Source of the DNA: Rhodospirillales bacterium
GTDB taxonomy: Bacteria > Pseudomonadota > Alphaproteobacteria > Rhodospirillales_A > JACZKS01
DNA length: 10,627 bases
NCBI GenBank assembly: GCA_018648445.1
Contig: JABGRG010000122.1
Span: forward strand, 1-10,627
Direction: 5' to 3'
Under the pieces are notes generated by a model that was given only the letters and a program-made list of their open reading frames with translations, was not told the origin of the DNA and did not search any database. Positions 1 through 6,658 of the stretch are shown piece by piece (the stretch's first letter is position 1; each line of letters starts with the position of its first letter). A program made the translations under genes and the position numbers.

Positions 1-969
1 CGCCGTGAGCTTCAGCACAGGTTCAATCGGGTTGCCGATGATGTTGCCTTGGCCCGTTGGGAACAAGTGAACAACAAAGCCAGCCGCAGCTTGCAAGGTC
101 ACACATTCCGCCGCTGCGGAAGATGTGTCCATGAAGTACAGACCCGCACCCTTGGACGGGGCTTCGGCCGGTTCCAGAACGTCGATGTACTTGGCGTTCT
201 TGCCGATCTTCTGAAGGTTGCCGAAGGCTTTTTCCTCGATGGTCGTCAGGCCACCCAGGATGTTACCGGCGGTCGGCTGCGATTCCGACAGATCGTCGGT
301 TTTTTCAGCCATGATGAAGTCGTTGTAGGCGTTCCACGTTTTCGTGAACTTTTCGGCGGTTTCCGGATTCGCAGCGCGGGTGGCGCAAACATGCTCGGCA
401 CCCGTGATTTCGGAAGTTTCGCCGAAGCACGTGGTGGCACCCCAGGCGTCGAACTTGTCAATCATGTTGCCGACGGTCGGGTTGGAAGCGAGGCCCGACG
501 TGGTGTCGGATTCACCGCACTTGACCGAGACCCAAAGCTCTTCGATCCCGCATTCTTCGCGGCGAAGTTCACTGGCCCACTGCACGTATTCCTTGGCTTT
601 CCACGAAGCAGCTGCGATGGTCGCGATGTCGCCGTTCTGCTCGATGGCGAAACCGATAACCGGCTTGCCGGTGGCGGCAATGCCATCAACGATGCGCGCG
701 GTCCACTTGGGCTCGATACCAATAACGACGACGGCGGCGACGTTCGGATTGCAGCCGGTGCCGATCATGGTGCGGAAATGAAGTTCCAAGTCTTCGCCGA
801 ACTGCAGCCGACCGTAATGGTGCGGCAACGCCAGCGTACCCTTGATGTTGTTGGCGACCGCCTCGCAGGCGGCGTTGGACAGATCGTCGAGCGGCAGGAT
901 AGCGACATGATTACGGATGCCGACCCGGCCGTTCTCGCGGCGATAACCCCAAAACGTTGGTTTGCTCAT
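1..969 (-). CDS. suyB: (2R)-sulfolactate sulfo-lyase, large (beta) subunit, C-terminus outside the window
   Basis: Catalytic subunit of the lyase that splits (2R)-sulfolactate into pyruvate and sulfite, a cytoplasmic step in use of C3 sulfonates as carbon and sulfur source. The first 323 codons are visible; the gene runs off the left edge, and family members are somewhat under 400 residues. It belongs to the UxaA/GarD (altronate/galactarate dehydratase) C-terminal-domain family. Visible landmarks are [13 protein letters not shown] (residues 8-20), [13 protein letters not shown] (49-61), [10 protein letters not shown] (150-159), [12 protein letters not shown] (182-193) and FPTGQGN (303-309). 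The match in wording is to SuyB rather than to altronate or galactarate dehydratases, and the separate small-subunit gene upstream agrees. Start is ATG at 969 with AGAGGTGG just upstream, inside the end of suyA; only 2 bases separate the two genes, so translation is probably coupled. The alternative is another two-subunit UxaA-type hydro-lyase. Confidence 0.88.
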   Translation of the reverse strand, partial: MSKPTFWGYRRENGRVGIRNHVAILPLDDLSNAACEAVANNIKGTLALPHHYGRLQFGEDLELHFRTMIGTGCNPNVAAVVVIGIEPKWTARIVDGIAATGKPVIGFAIEQNGDIATIAAASWKAKEYVQWASELRREECGIEELWVSVKCGESDTTSGLASNPTVGNMIDKFDAWGATTCFGETSEITGAEHVCATRAANPETAEKFTKTWNAYNDFIMAEKTDDLSESQPTAGNILGGLTTIEEKAFGNLQKIGKNAKYIDVLEPAEAPSKGAGLYFMDTSSAAAECVTLQAAAGFVVHLFPTGQGNIIGNPIEPVLKLTA

Positions 970-971
970 AA

Positions 972-1259
972 TTACCACCTCTTCGTCTTGGTGTTTTGCA
1001 CGTGGACGTGCCCACCCTTGGCGACGTCGGCAACGGCTTTGCCAATGTCGGCGTCGTATTTGATGATCGTGTCACCGTTCTTGATGTCGCTGACGGCAAT
1101 CTTGTGCCCCAACGGAATGGGATCGATCGCTTTAATGGTGATGGTTTCGTCTTTGTCCATTACCCAGCCGGTCAATTCATTGCCGGCTTCGACGGTTTCA
1201 ACGACGACCACGCCGACGGTGTCGGCTGAGTCATGAACCAGAAAATCTGGAGCTGCCAC
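972..1259 (-). CDS. suyA: (2R)-sulfolactate sulfo-lyase, small (alpha) subunit
   Basis: Small SAF-domain subunit of sulfolactate sulfo-lyase, acting with SuyB in the cytoplasm. The 95-residue product has the typical length for a stand-alone SAF subunit. It begins [15 protein letters not shown], has the central [11 protein letters not shown] segment (from residue 48) and ends in the family-like [12 protein letters not shown]. In UxaA-type dehydratases the same domain is a separate or fused N-terminal part that helps shape the active site. The start is GTG at 1259, chosen because a strong ribosome binding site (GGGAGGA) lies 5 bases upstream and because the protein begins right at the domain. 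It is the first gene of the leftward operon and faces the GntR-type regulator across a 121-base gap. Confidence 0.88.
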   Translation of the reverse strand: MAAPDFLVHDSADTVGVVVVETVEAGNELTGWVMDKDETITIKAIDPIPLGHKIAVSDIKNGDTIIKYDADIGKAVADVAKGGHVHVQNTKTKRW

Positions 1260-1380
1260 GGTATCCTCCCTTGGCTGTGTTTTGCGGCTAAATGCAGGAT
1301 CAAAACTATTGGGGTTGACGCGCGGCTGTCAATCGAAAATCATGTGTCTTATATAAGACTTTGCAACAAGTGGCGTAGAT
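1260..1380. promoter_or_regulatory. Divergent promoter region between suyA and the GntR regulator
   Basis: This gap must hold the promoters of both divergent transcripts. On the minus strand TTGACA (1332-1327) followed 18 bases later by TAGTTT (1308-1303) is a plausible but weak suyA promoter. On the plus strand TTGACG (1315-1320) could be a -35 element for the regulator, without a good -10 at normal spacing. The two -35-like boxes also form an inverted pair, TTGAC / GTCAA (1315-1319 and 1328-1332). Neither promoter is certain; the arrangement itself is clear. Confidence 0.5.
1346..1359. promoter_or_regulatory. Perfect 14-base palindrome, candidate GntR-family operator
   Basis: GTCTTATATAAGAC is an exact palindrome lying 21 bases before the regulator's ATG. 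GntR proteins bind as dimers to short symmetric sites, and HutC-type sites commonly show outer GT and AC with TA at the centre, which this site has. Its position fits autoregulation of the regulator and control of suyAB. Binding is inferred, not shown. Confidence 0.5.
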
Positions 1381-2160
1381 ATGGTGGAAACGGCAAAAAA
1401 GACGGGGAAAAGTCGGGACGCCAAATTGCCCGACCTTTCCGATGGCATCGGATTCCGTCCGCTGTACAAACAGGTCAAGGATTCGTTTATCCAGCAAATG
1501 GTGAACGGAGATTGGCGCCCCGGCGACAAATTGCCCAGCGAGTTCGAGCTGGCCGCGCGCTATGGCGTCAGCCAGGGAACCGTGCGCAAAACCCTTGACG
1601 AGTTGGCCGCGCAGAACCTTCTTGTCCGCCAGCAGGGGCGGGGCACATTCGTCGCCACCCACAACCCGGATCGCGCGCTTTTTCACTTTTTTCATCTGGT
1701 CGGCGACGACGGCTCGCGCCAGCTTCCGACCAGCCGGGTCTTGTCGCGCGTCAAGCGGCTCGCCACTTCCGACGAAGAAAAGCGGCTTGGCCTGAAACCC
1801 GGTAGCAATGTGATCTGCATCGAACGCGTGCGGGAAATGTCCGCCATACCGGTGATCGTCGAAACCATCGCAGTATCGGCAAAACGGTTCAGCGGCTTGG
1901 CCAAGGTACCCGTGGAAGACCTTCCCAACAACCTTTACGAGCTATACGAGGAAAAATACGGCGTCATCATCTATCAGGCCGAAGAATACTTGAGCGCCGT
2001 CGCCGCCGACGCGACGGACGCGGAACATCTGGGCATTGAACCGGGCCTGCCTTTGCAGCAGATCGACCGTCTGGCACTAAGCGTTGATCGCCGCCCGGTG
2101 GAATGGCGCATGAGCCGTTGCCTTACCACCCAACATCGTTATCTTTCGTTGATTGATTAA
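1381..2160 (+). CDS. GntR/HutC-family transcriptional regulator with UTRA domain
   Basis: A 259-residue DNA-binding regulator. Residues about 26-92 form the GntR winged helix-turn-helix, with [39 protein letters not shown] and a wing of the QGRGTFV type. Residues about 108-253 form a UTRA ligand-binding domain, including [26 protein letters not shown] and a closing EWRMSRCLT segment. The ligand of such proteins is usually a substrate or intermediate of the neighbouring pathway, so a sulfolactate-related compound is the natural guess. Start is the ATG at 1381; AAGTGG ending 7 bases upstream is a modest ribosome binding site. It is divergent from suyAB and lies only 16 bases before fmt, so fmt-truA may partly share its transcript. 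Family assignment is firm; the target genes are inferred from position. Confidence 0.9.
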   Translation: MVETAKKTGKSRDAKLPDLSDGIGFRPLYKQVKDSFIQQMVNGDWRPGDKLPSEFELAARYGVSQGTVRKTLDELAAQNLLVRQQGRGTFVATHNPDRALFHFFHLVGDDGSRQLPTSRVLSRVKRLATSDEEKRLGLKPGSNVICIERVREMSAIPVIVETIAVSAKRFSGLAKVPVEDLPNNLYELYEEKYGVIIYQAEEYLSAVAADATDAEHLGIEPGLPLQQIDRLALSVDRRPVEWRMSRCLTTQHRYLSLID

Positions 2161-2176
2161 TTTCGGAATGGATCGA

Positions 2177-3100
2177 ATGCGTTTGATCTTTATGGGCAGC
2201 CCCGATTTTTCGGTACCGCTTCTGGCCGCGCTGATTGACGCCGGGCATGAAATTGTTTGCGTCTACGCGCAACCGCCGCGGCCCGCAGGACGCGGGCAGA
2301 AGGAACAACCGTGCGCCGTACACGCCTATGCGAACCAGCACTCAATTCCCGTTCGCACCCCAAAAAGCCTCAAGAAAAGCGACGACGAACAAGCTGCCTT
2401 TGCGGCGCTGAACGCGGACGTGGCGGTAACGGCGGCCTACGGATTGATCTTACCGAAAGCGGTCCTCGACGCGCCGCGTCTGGGCTGCATTAACGTCCAC
2501 GCGTCCTTGTTGCCGCGCTGGCGCGGGGCGGCGCCCATCCAACGGGCGATCATGGCCGGAGATACGCAAACCGGAATTACCATTATGCAGGTCGACGAAG
2601 GGTTGGATACGGGTCCGATTCTGTTGACCGGCAGTCTGCCGATTACCGCCACCACCACCGCCGGAGCCCTGCACGACGACTTGGCCGGGATGGGCGCGCG
2701 CCTGACTATCGAAGCCTTGCGCGGTCTTGCCAAGGGCACGATTTCCCCCGTTCCGCAGCCCGACGACGGCTCGACCTACGCAGCCAAGATCGAGCGTGCC
2801 GAAAGCCGTATCGACTGGAGCCTTCCGGCCTCCCAATTGGAACGCCGGTTGCGCGCGTTTCATCCGTGGCCGGGAATTTGGTTCGAATACGAAGGTGTTC
2901 GCATCAAGGTTCTCGCCGCCGAGGTTTGCGATGGCGACGCGGCTGCCGAACCCGGCACGGTCATGGACGAAAACCTTCGTGTGGCCTGCGGCGAGGGCGC
3001 GTTACGGCTAACGAGGGTTCAACGCGAAGGCAAGGCTCCGGCTGATGCCCAGGCGTTTCTTCGGGGATATTCGATTCTTGCGGGAAGCATCTTGGATTAA
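2177..3100 (+). CDS. fmt: Methionyl-tRNA formyltransferase
   Basis: Transfers the formyl group of 10-formyl-tetrahydrofolate to methionyl-initiator tRNA, the cytosolic step that precedes bacterial translation initiation. The 307-residue product has the usual length. The N-terminal hydrolase-fold domain starts [11 protein letters not shown], contains QPPRPAGRG, the catalytic region [18 protein letters not shown] with Asn106 and His108, and LDTG with Asp144; these positions equal those of the E. coli enzyme. The C-terminal domain (from about residue 205) shows [26 protein letters not shown] at 2177 is preferred over ATG 2168 and TTG 2153: homologues begin at this point and GGAATGGA lies just upstream. 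It follows the GntR gene by 16 bases and precedes truA by 25 bases. The def gene, which in many alphaproteobacteria comes directly before fmt, is not here. Confidence 0.97.
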   Translation: MRLIFMGSPDFSVPLLAALIDAGHEIVCVYAQPPRPAGRGQKEQPCAVHAYANQHSIPVRTPKSLKKSDDEQAAFAALNADVAVTAAYGLILPKAVLDAPRLGCINVHASLLPRWRGAAPIQRAIMAGDTQTGITIMQVDEGLDTGPILLTGSLPITATTTAGALHDDLAGMGARLTIEALRGLAKGTISPVPQPDDGSTYAAKIERAESRIDWSLPASQLERRLRAFHPWPGIWFEYEGVRIKVLAAEVCDGDAAAEPGTVMDENLRVACGEGALRLTRVQREGKAPADAQAFLRGYSILAGSILD

Positions 3101-3125
3101 AAGAACATCTGACGGATAATCCCCC

Positions 3126-3863
3126 ATGCCGCGCTACAAACTGATCATCGAGTACGATGGAACCGATTATGTCGGTTGGCAACGCCAGGACAACGGCGTC
3201 GGGATCCAGCAGTGCGTGGAAATGGCAATTAACGACTTCTGCGGCGAGACGGTCACTGTTTTCGCATCGGGCCGAACGGATGCGGGCGTACATGCGCTGG
3301 AACAGGTGGCCCACTTCGATCTGGCCAAAGAAACCGAACCCGATGTCATCCGCGACGCCCTGAATCACCATCTGAAACCGGCCCCTATTGCGGTTTTGTC
3401 GGCGCACGCCGCGCCAGACGATTTCCATTCCCGCTTTTCCGCGCTGGAACGCCAATATGTTTATCGCATCGTCAATCGGCGCGCGCCGCCGACGGTCGAT
3501 CGCGGTCGGGTGTGGTGGGTGCCAACGCCACTTGACGCCCCCGCCATGCATCATGCGGCTTCCGTGTTGATAGGCCGCCACGATTTCACGTCCTTCCGGG
3601 CCGCCATGTGCCAGGCCAAATCCCCCATCAAGACTCTCGATGATCTGGAAGTATTGCGCGACGGCGACGAAATACGGGTGTACGCCAGGGCACGCTCATT
3701 TCTTCATCACATGGTCCGCAATATCGTCGGCACCCTGAAACTCGTCGGCGAAGACAAATGGTCGACGGACGATGTCCGCCGCGCCCTTGTCGCCCACGAT
3801 CGCTCGGCGGCGGGGCCCACCGCGCCTGCGGGCGGCCTGTACCTTTCAAAGGTCATTTACTAG
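3126..3863 (+). CDS. truA: tRNA pseudouridine(38-40) synthase TruA
   Basis: Converts uridines 38, 39 and 40 in the anticodon stem-loop of many tRNAs to pseudouridine. The 245-residue length is typical. The start MPRYKLIIEYDGTDYVGWQRQ is the standard TruA opening. The catalytic motif FASGRTDAGVHAL carries the nucleophile Asp52. Further family landmarks are FHSRFSALERQYVYRI (about residues 99-114), the HDFTSFRA segment and FLHHMVRNIVGTL near residues 193-205. The start is ATG at 3126; only a weak ribosome binding site is seen, so translation may depend on continuity with fmt 25 bases upstream. It probably ends the fmt-truA transcript, although no convincing intrinsic terminator follows. The stop codon is TAG, which shows that TAG is a normal stop in this genome. 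Confidence 0.97.
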   Translation: MPRYKLIIEYDGTDYVGWQRQDNGVGIQQCVEMAINDFCGETVTVFASGRTDAGVHALEQVAHFDLAKETEPDVIRDALNHHLKPAPIAVLSAHAAPDDFHSRFSALERQYVYRIVNRRAPPTVDRGRVWWVPTPLDAPAMHHAASVLIGRHDFTSFRAAMCQAKSPIKTLDDLEVLRDGDEIRVYARARSFLHHMVRNIVGTLKLVGEDKWSTDDVRRALVAHDRSAAGPTAPAGGLYLSKVIY

Positions 3864-3990
3864 AAAACCCCAAAATAACCCTACATATAGTATATATATA
3901 AGAATTTTTTACCACCCCTGTGATGCCTGTCACTGATCCGCGCGAACGGCTGCGGTAGTATGATTGCCGGGGAACGAGGGGTACCAGTTT
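3864..3990 (+). promoter_or_regulatory. Intergenic control region with AT-rich block and a likely promoter
   Basis: After truA the sequence turns very AT-rich (3882-3910, with an alternating TA run and a T6) and then returns to normal. Downstream, TAGTAT at 3956-3961 is a possible -10 element (4 of 6 to consensus), which would start transcription near 3968. GAGGGG at about 3976-3981 is a good ribosome binding site for the ATG at 3991. No clear -35 box precedes this -10, which fits an activator-dependent promoter served by the CRP-like site at 3919-3934. The promoter call is inference from spacing. Confidence 0.45.
3919..3934 (+). promoter_or_regulatory. CRP/FNR-superfamily binding site (CRP-type half-sites)
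   Basis: TGTGA-TGCCTG-TCACT matches the CRP consensus TGTGA-N6-TCACA at 9 of the 10 specified bases. Its centre (3926.5) lies about 41-42 bases before the start point predicted from the -10-like TAGTAT. That is the classical class II activator position. The match is seen; occupancy and the identity of the activator are inferred. Confidence 0.5.
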
Positions 3991-4368
3991 ATGCGAAAGT
4001 CAGGCTATGAGCAGCCGGTCAAGGATGAAAACCTGCGACTCATCCTTGCCCGCGACGAAAAGAAGTACATTCGCAAACGAATGGTGAATTCGCGCAAAAG
4101 CGCCTTCTCATCAGCGAAGGTACTGGCGGTCGCCGTTCTGATCGGGCTTGCCCTTTGGCCGGTTCTGTTGGTCGTGAGTGCCGCCTTCGCCACCTCCACC
4201 GCCTCGTCGATGGTCGTAACGGCAGTCTCCATCGGTTTTATCGTTGTTGTGCCGATTTTGGCCATCCACACGTTAATGTCGGTTTCGCAATATCGTCGCT
4301 GCCAGGGCTACGAGCGCGACCTTCGCAATTTCCTGAAAAAGTACAATCGAACCTGGGACACTGTTTGA
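3991..4368 (+). CDS. Uncharacterised small inner-membrane protein with two transmembrane segments
   Basis: I do not recognise this 125-residue protein. Residues 1-42 are hydrophilic and strongly charged (several Lys/Arg clusters, such as RDEKKYIRKR). Two hydrophobic stretches follow, about residues 43-67 (VLAVAVLIGLALWPVLLVV) and 74-95 (MVVTAVSIGFIVVVPILAI), separated by a short Ser/Thr/Ala turn. The tail of about 28 residues is again charged (YERDLRNFLKKYNRTWDTV). By the positive-inside rule both ends should be cytoplasmic, with a hairpin in the membrane. ATG at 3991 is chosen because GAGGGG lies 9 bases upstream; a TTG in frame at 3964 has no better support. It is flanked by truA and a DUF1194 gene, both with their own leader regions, so it looks like a single-gene unit, perhaps under CRP-type control. 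No function can be assigned. Confidence 0.75.
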   Translation: MRKSGYEQPVKDENLRLILARDEKKYIRKRMVNSRKSAFSSAKVLAVAVLIGLALWPVLLVVSAAFATSTASSMVVTAVSIGFIVVVPILAIHTLMSVSQYRRCQGYERDLRNFLKKYNRTWDTV

Positions 4369-4372
4369 CCCA

Positions 4373-4387
4373 GGCGCTGCCAGCGCC
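4373..4387 (+). other. GC-rich hairpin directly after the small membrane-protein gene
   Basis: GGCGCT-GCC-AGCGCC folds into a 6-base stem with a 3-base loop, 4 bases past the preceding stop codon. It sits where a terminator would, but is followed by a run of C instead of T, so it does not look like a standard intrinsic terminator. It may stabilise the 3' end of the message. Confidence 0.4.
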
Positions 4388-4396
4388 CCCCCCCCC
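4386..4396 (+). repeat. Homopolymer of 11 C
   Basis: An uninterrupted run of 11 cytosines begins in the 3' arm of the preceding hairpin and ends 81 bases before the start codon of the DUF1194 gene. Tracts of this length are prone to slipped-strand length change and also to sequencing error. It lies between genes, so a length change would alter spacing rather than a reading frame. Confidence 0.9.
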
Positions 4397-4477
4397 GCCT
4401 TCGCCTCTTAAAAACACGTTTCAAACCCACCATCTGTGACAAAGCAAAACCCGTTTCCGCCGGAAGAGGAGCGCGGA

Positions 4478-5395
4478 GTGGCATTTTTCCGACGCTTTGT
4501 TTTGGTGCTTTTGGGCTTGATCGCCCCGTTCCTCCCGACGCCCGAATTGCGCGCCGAGGAAAAGGTCGACCTTGAACTGGTTCTGGCCGTTGATGTTTCG
4601 GGAAGCGTCGATCCCGACGAAGCGCGCCTGCAACGCGACGGCTATGTGGCAGCCCTGAGAGACACCGAAGTGGTACGCGCGATCACCAGCGGCTTTCGTG
4701 GCGCAATCGCGGTTTCCTACATCGAATGGGCAGGCGGCCACCATTCGTTCGTGGTTTCCGATTGGCAACGCATTGACGGCGCCGACAGCGCAAACCGATT
4801 CGCCGCGCGCATCGCCGAGGAGCCTCTCACCACAGGCCTGTGGACATCGATCAGCGGCGTCATCGGATTCACCTTGCCACGTTTCGAGGACAACGGATTT
4901 GTCGGCACACGGCGGGTTATCGACATTTCAGGCGATGGCGCCAACAACGACGGGATGCCGGTAACAATGGCGCGAGACGCGGCGATGGCGGCACGGGTCA
5001 CGGTCAACGGTCTGCCCATCGTGAACGACCGGATAAACCCCTACGGCCACAAGCAGGTTGCCAATCTAGACCTTTATTATCGCCACTGCGTCATTGGCGG
5101 AACCGGGGCATTTCTGGTCGTGGCCAAGGGGTTCGAGGCTTTTGCCCGGGCCATCAAAAGGAAGTTGATATTCGAAATCGCGGGAACCACACCGCCAGGC
5201 AACACCCTTGTCATCGGCCCGCCGCTTCGTTTGAGACCGCCCGTCGCCATTCGCCGGACCAACTTTTTTCCGGCCGGTTCGCCCGACGCGCCCAATCCGC
5301 TGCTGCGCCTGATTGGCGTCGACCGAACGCCGCCGCCGTGCGACATCGGCGAACGCCTGCTGGAACAACGCCGCCGCGACTTCGATGATTACTGA
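4478..5395 (+). CDS. Secreted DUF1194 protein, von Willebrand factor A-like
   Basis: A 305-residue protein of the DUF1194 family, whose function is unknown. Residues 1-26 are a clear Sec signal peptide (Arg pair, hydrophobic core LVLLGLIAPFL, cleavage after ELRA), so the protein is probably periplasmic. The mature part opens with a vWA-like strand and metal-site motif, VLAVDVSGSVD, giving the DxSxS (MIDAS) residues Asp39, Ser41 and Ser43. Other family-like segments are YIEWAG, ISGDGANNDG and YYRHCVIGGTGAF. The mature protein has only two cysteines, one in RHCVIGG and one near the C-terminus in PPPCDIGE, which could form a disulfide. The last 70 or so residues are rich in Pro and Arg. GTG at 4478 is chosen because GAGGAG stands 6 bases before it and it gives a perfect signal peptide; GTG at 4436 would add 14 hydrophilic residues. 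vWA proteins usually bind other proteins; no partner is evident here. Confidence 0.88.
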   Translation: MAFFRRFVLVLLGLIAPFLPTPELRAEEKVDLELVLAVDVSGSVDPDEARLQRDGYVAALRDTEVVRAITSGFRGAIAVSYIEWAGGHHSFVVSDWQRIDGADSANRFAARIAEEPLTTGLWTSISGVIGFTLPRFEDNGFVGTRRVIDISGDGANNDGMPVTMARDAAMAARVTVNGLPIVNDRINPYGHKQVANLDLYYRHCVIGGTGAFLVVAKGFEAFARAIKRKLIFEIAGTTPPGNTLVIGPPLRLRPPVAIRRTNFFPAGSPDAPNPLLRLIGVDRTPPPCDIGERLLEQRRRDFDDY

Positions 5396-5474
5396 AATCC
5401 CCGGAATACCGAACTGCCGTCACGGCTGGAAAATTCAATTAATTCCATGTCTTCCCTCCGATCCCGGGACTAAA

Positions 5475-5480
5475 TATACT
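5475..5480 (+). promoter_or_regulatory. Possible -10 element for the DUF2336 / c-di-GMP gene pair
   Basis: TATACT matches the -10 consensus at 5 of 6 bases and lies in the 140-base gap before the DUF2336 gene. The -35 position at 17-base spacing (TTCCCT, 5452-5457) is poor. Transcription would begin near 5487, leaving a leader of about 49 bases that can form small hairpins. Confidence 0.35.
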
Positions 5481-5535
5481 CCCGACAGCCCAAATTTAAT
5501 TGGCTGGGTAAAACCCGGCCATCGGAATTGCCCTA

Positions 5536-6654
5536 ATGAACACAGTTGATATCGACGAACTTTACAGGCTGGCCCGGCAGAAATCAGTCGAGGGGCGTAG
5601 CGCGTTGGCGGAAACGGTTTCGGATCTTTTTTCCGGCGAATCACGCGTTTTGACGACCCGCGAACGATCTCTCATGTTCGACATCCTGCATTCCATCATT
5701 CGCGACGTGGAAATGTCGGTCCGCAAGCGCGTCAGCGCCCATGTCGCCGGGTATAGCGACGCGCCGGGCGGACTGATCAATCTGCTGGCCAATGACGAAA
5801 TTGAGGTCGCCTATCCGGTCCTCGTCAAAACCGCCGTCATCAAGGACAGCGATTTGGTCGAGGTCGTTCGCAACCGGACGCTCGAACATCAACTCGCCAT
5901 CGCCATCCGCCAGGATGTCAGCAAACTTGTTTCCGATGCCTTGGTGGAGCATGGCGATGGCGCTGTCGTGCGCACCCTTCTGGAAAACAAGAACGCCAAG
6001 ATATCCCGCATCACCATGGAAACGCTGGTCGAACAATCGCGGCGCGTCAACACCTTCCAGGAACCCATCCTGCGCCGCCGCGAATTGGGAGGAGATCTTG
6101 CCAAACGCATGTTCCTGTGGGTATCCGCGGCGTTGCGCCAGACCATCGTCAAACAGTTCGATCTGGATCAGGTCACCGTCGACGATCTTCTGGAAAAGGC
6201 GGTGTTCGAAGAAATCGAAAACATGGAGAGTGAGGGCCGCACCCCGGAAAAACGAACCGAGTTAACGGATTCGCTTCTGAAGAACAAGGAGGCCACGCCG
6301 GAATTGCTGCTTTCCATCCTTGAGCAGGGCGAGGTCGCGATGTTCATTTCGGTTTTCGCGGGAATGACCAAACTGGCCGAAAAATTGGTCATGCGGATGC
6401 TGTTCGAGCCGGGCGGAGAAGGCCTGGCGATTGCGTGCAAGTCGATCGGCTTGGACAAGATGATCTTCTCGTCGATATTCTCGCTCTCTCGCAAGGCGCG
6501 GCCCAATCTGCGAAAGACCCTGCAACGCGACCTTCGACGCTCGTTGGGGCTTTATGACCAGATGTCGCAGGAAGCGGCTTATAAAGTTCTGCGTCTATGG
6601 CAGCGCGACACCGAATACCTGACGGCGATTCGCGAGCTGGAGGTTTCATTCTAA
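5536..6654 (+). CDS. DUF2336 domain protein, helical-repeat
   Basis: A 372-residue soluble protein of the DUF2336 family, found mainly in alphaproteobacteria and without an established role. The sequence is almost entirely helical: repeated amphipathic helices such as ERSLMFDILHSIIRDVEMSV, LINLLANDEIEVAYPVLVK and VVRTLLENKNAKISRITMET suggest a HEAT-like right-handed superhelix in the N-terminal half. A second helical part from about residue 185 (LAKRMFLWVSAALRQTIVKQ) runs to the end. No signal peptide, membrane segment or catalytic motif is seen, so a cytoplasmic scaffold or adaptor is most likely. ATG at 5536 is the first start; the ribosome binding site (CGGA, 10 bases away) is weak. The next gene starts 4 bases after its stop, so the two are almost certainly co-transcribed, which ties this protein to cyclic-di-GMP signalling by context only. 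Confidence 0.87.
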   Translation: MNTVDIDELYRLARQKSVEGRSALAETVSDLFSGESRVLTTRERSLMFDILHSIIRDVEMSVRKRVSAHVAGYSDAPGGLINLLANDEIEVAYPVLVKTAVIKDSDLVEVVRNRTLEHQLAIAIRQDVSKLVSDALVEHGDGAVVRTLLENKNAKISRITMETLVEQSRRVNTFQEPILRRRELGGDLAKRMFLWVSAALRQTIVKQFDLDQVTVDDLLEKAVFEEIENMESEGRTPEKRTELTDSLLKNKEATPELLLSILEQGEVAMFISVFAGMTKLAEKLVMRMLFEPGGEGLAIACKSIGLDKMIFSSIFSLSRKARPNLRKTLQRDLRRSLGLYDQMSQEAAYKVLRLWQRDTEYLTAIRELEVSF

Positions 6655-6658
6655 ACCA

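Noticed and set aside
49..1236. Long open frame on the plus strand over suyB and suyA (395 codons)
   Set aside because: It is codon-aligned with suyB on the opposite strand and resembles no protein. The minus strand encodes SuyB and SuyA with family motifs and good ribosome binding sites, so this is a by-product of GC-rich codon use.
4155..4439. Open frame in another phase over the small membrane-protein gene, reaching across the C11 tract
   Set aside because: It has no ribosome binding site and low-complexity proline residues from the C run; the overlapping frame with two membrane helices is far more protein-like.
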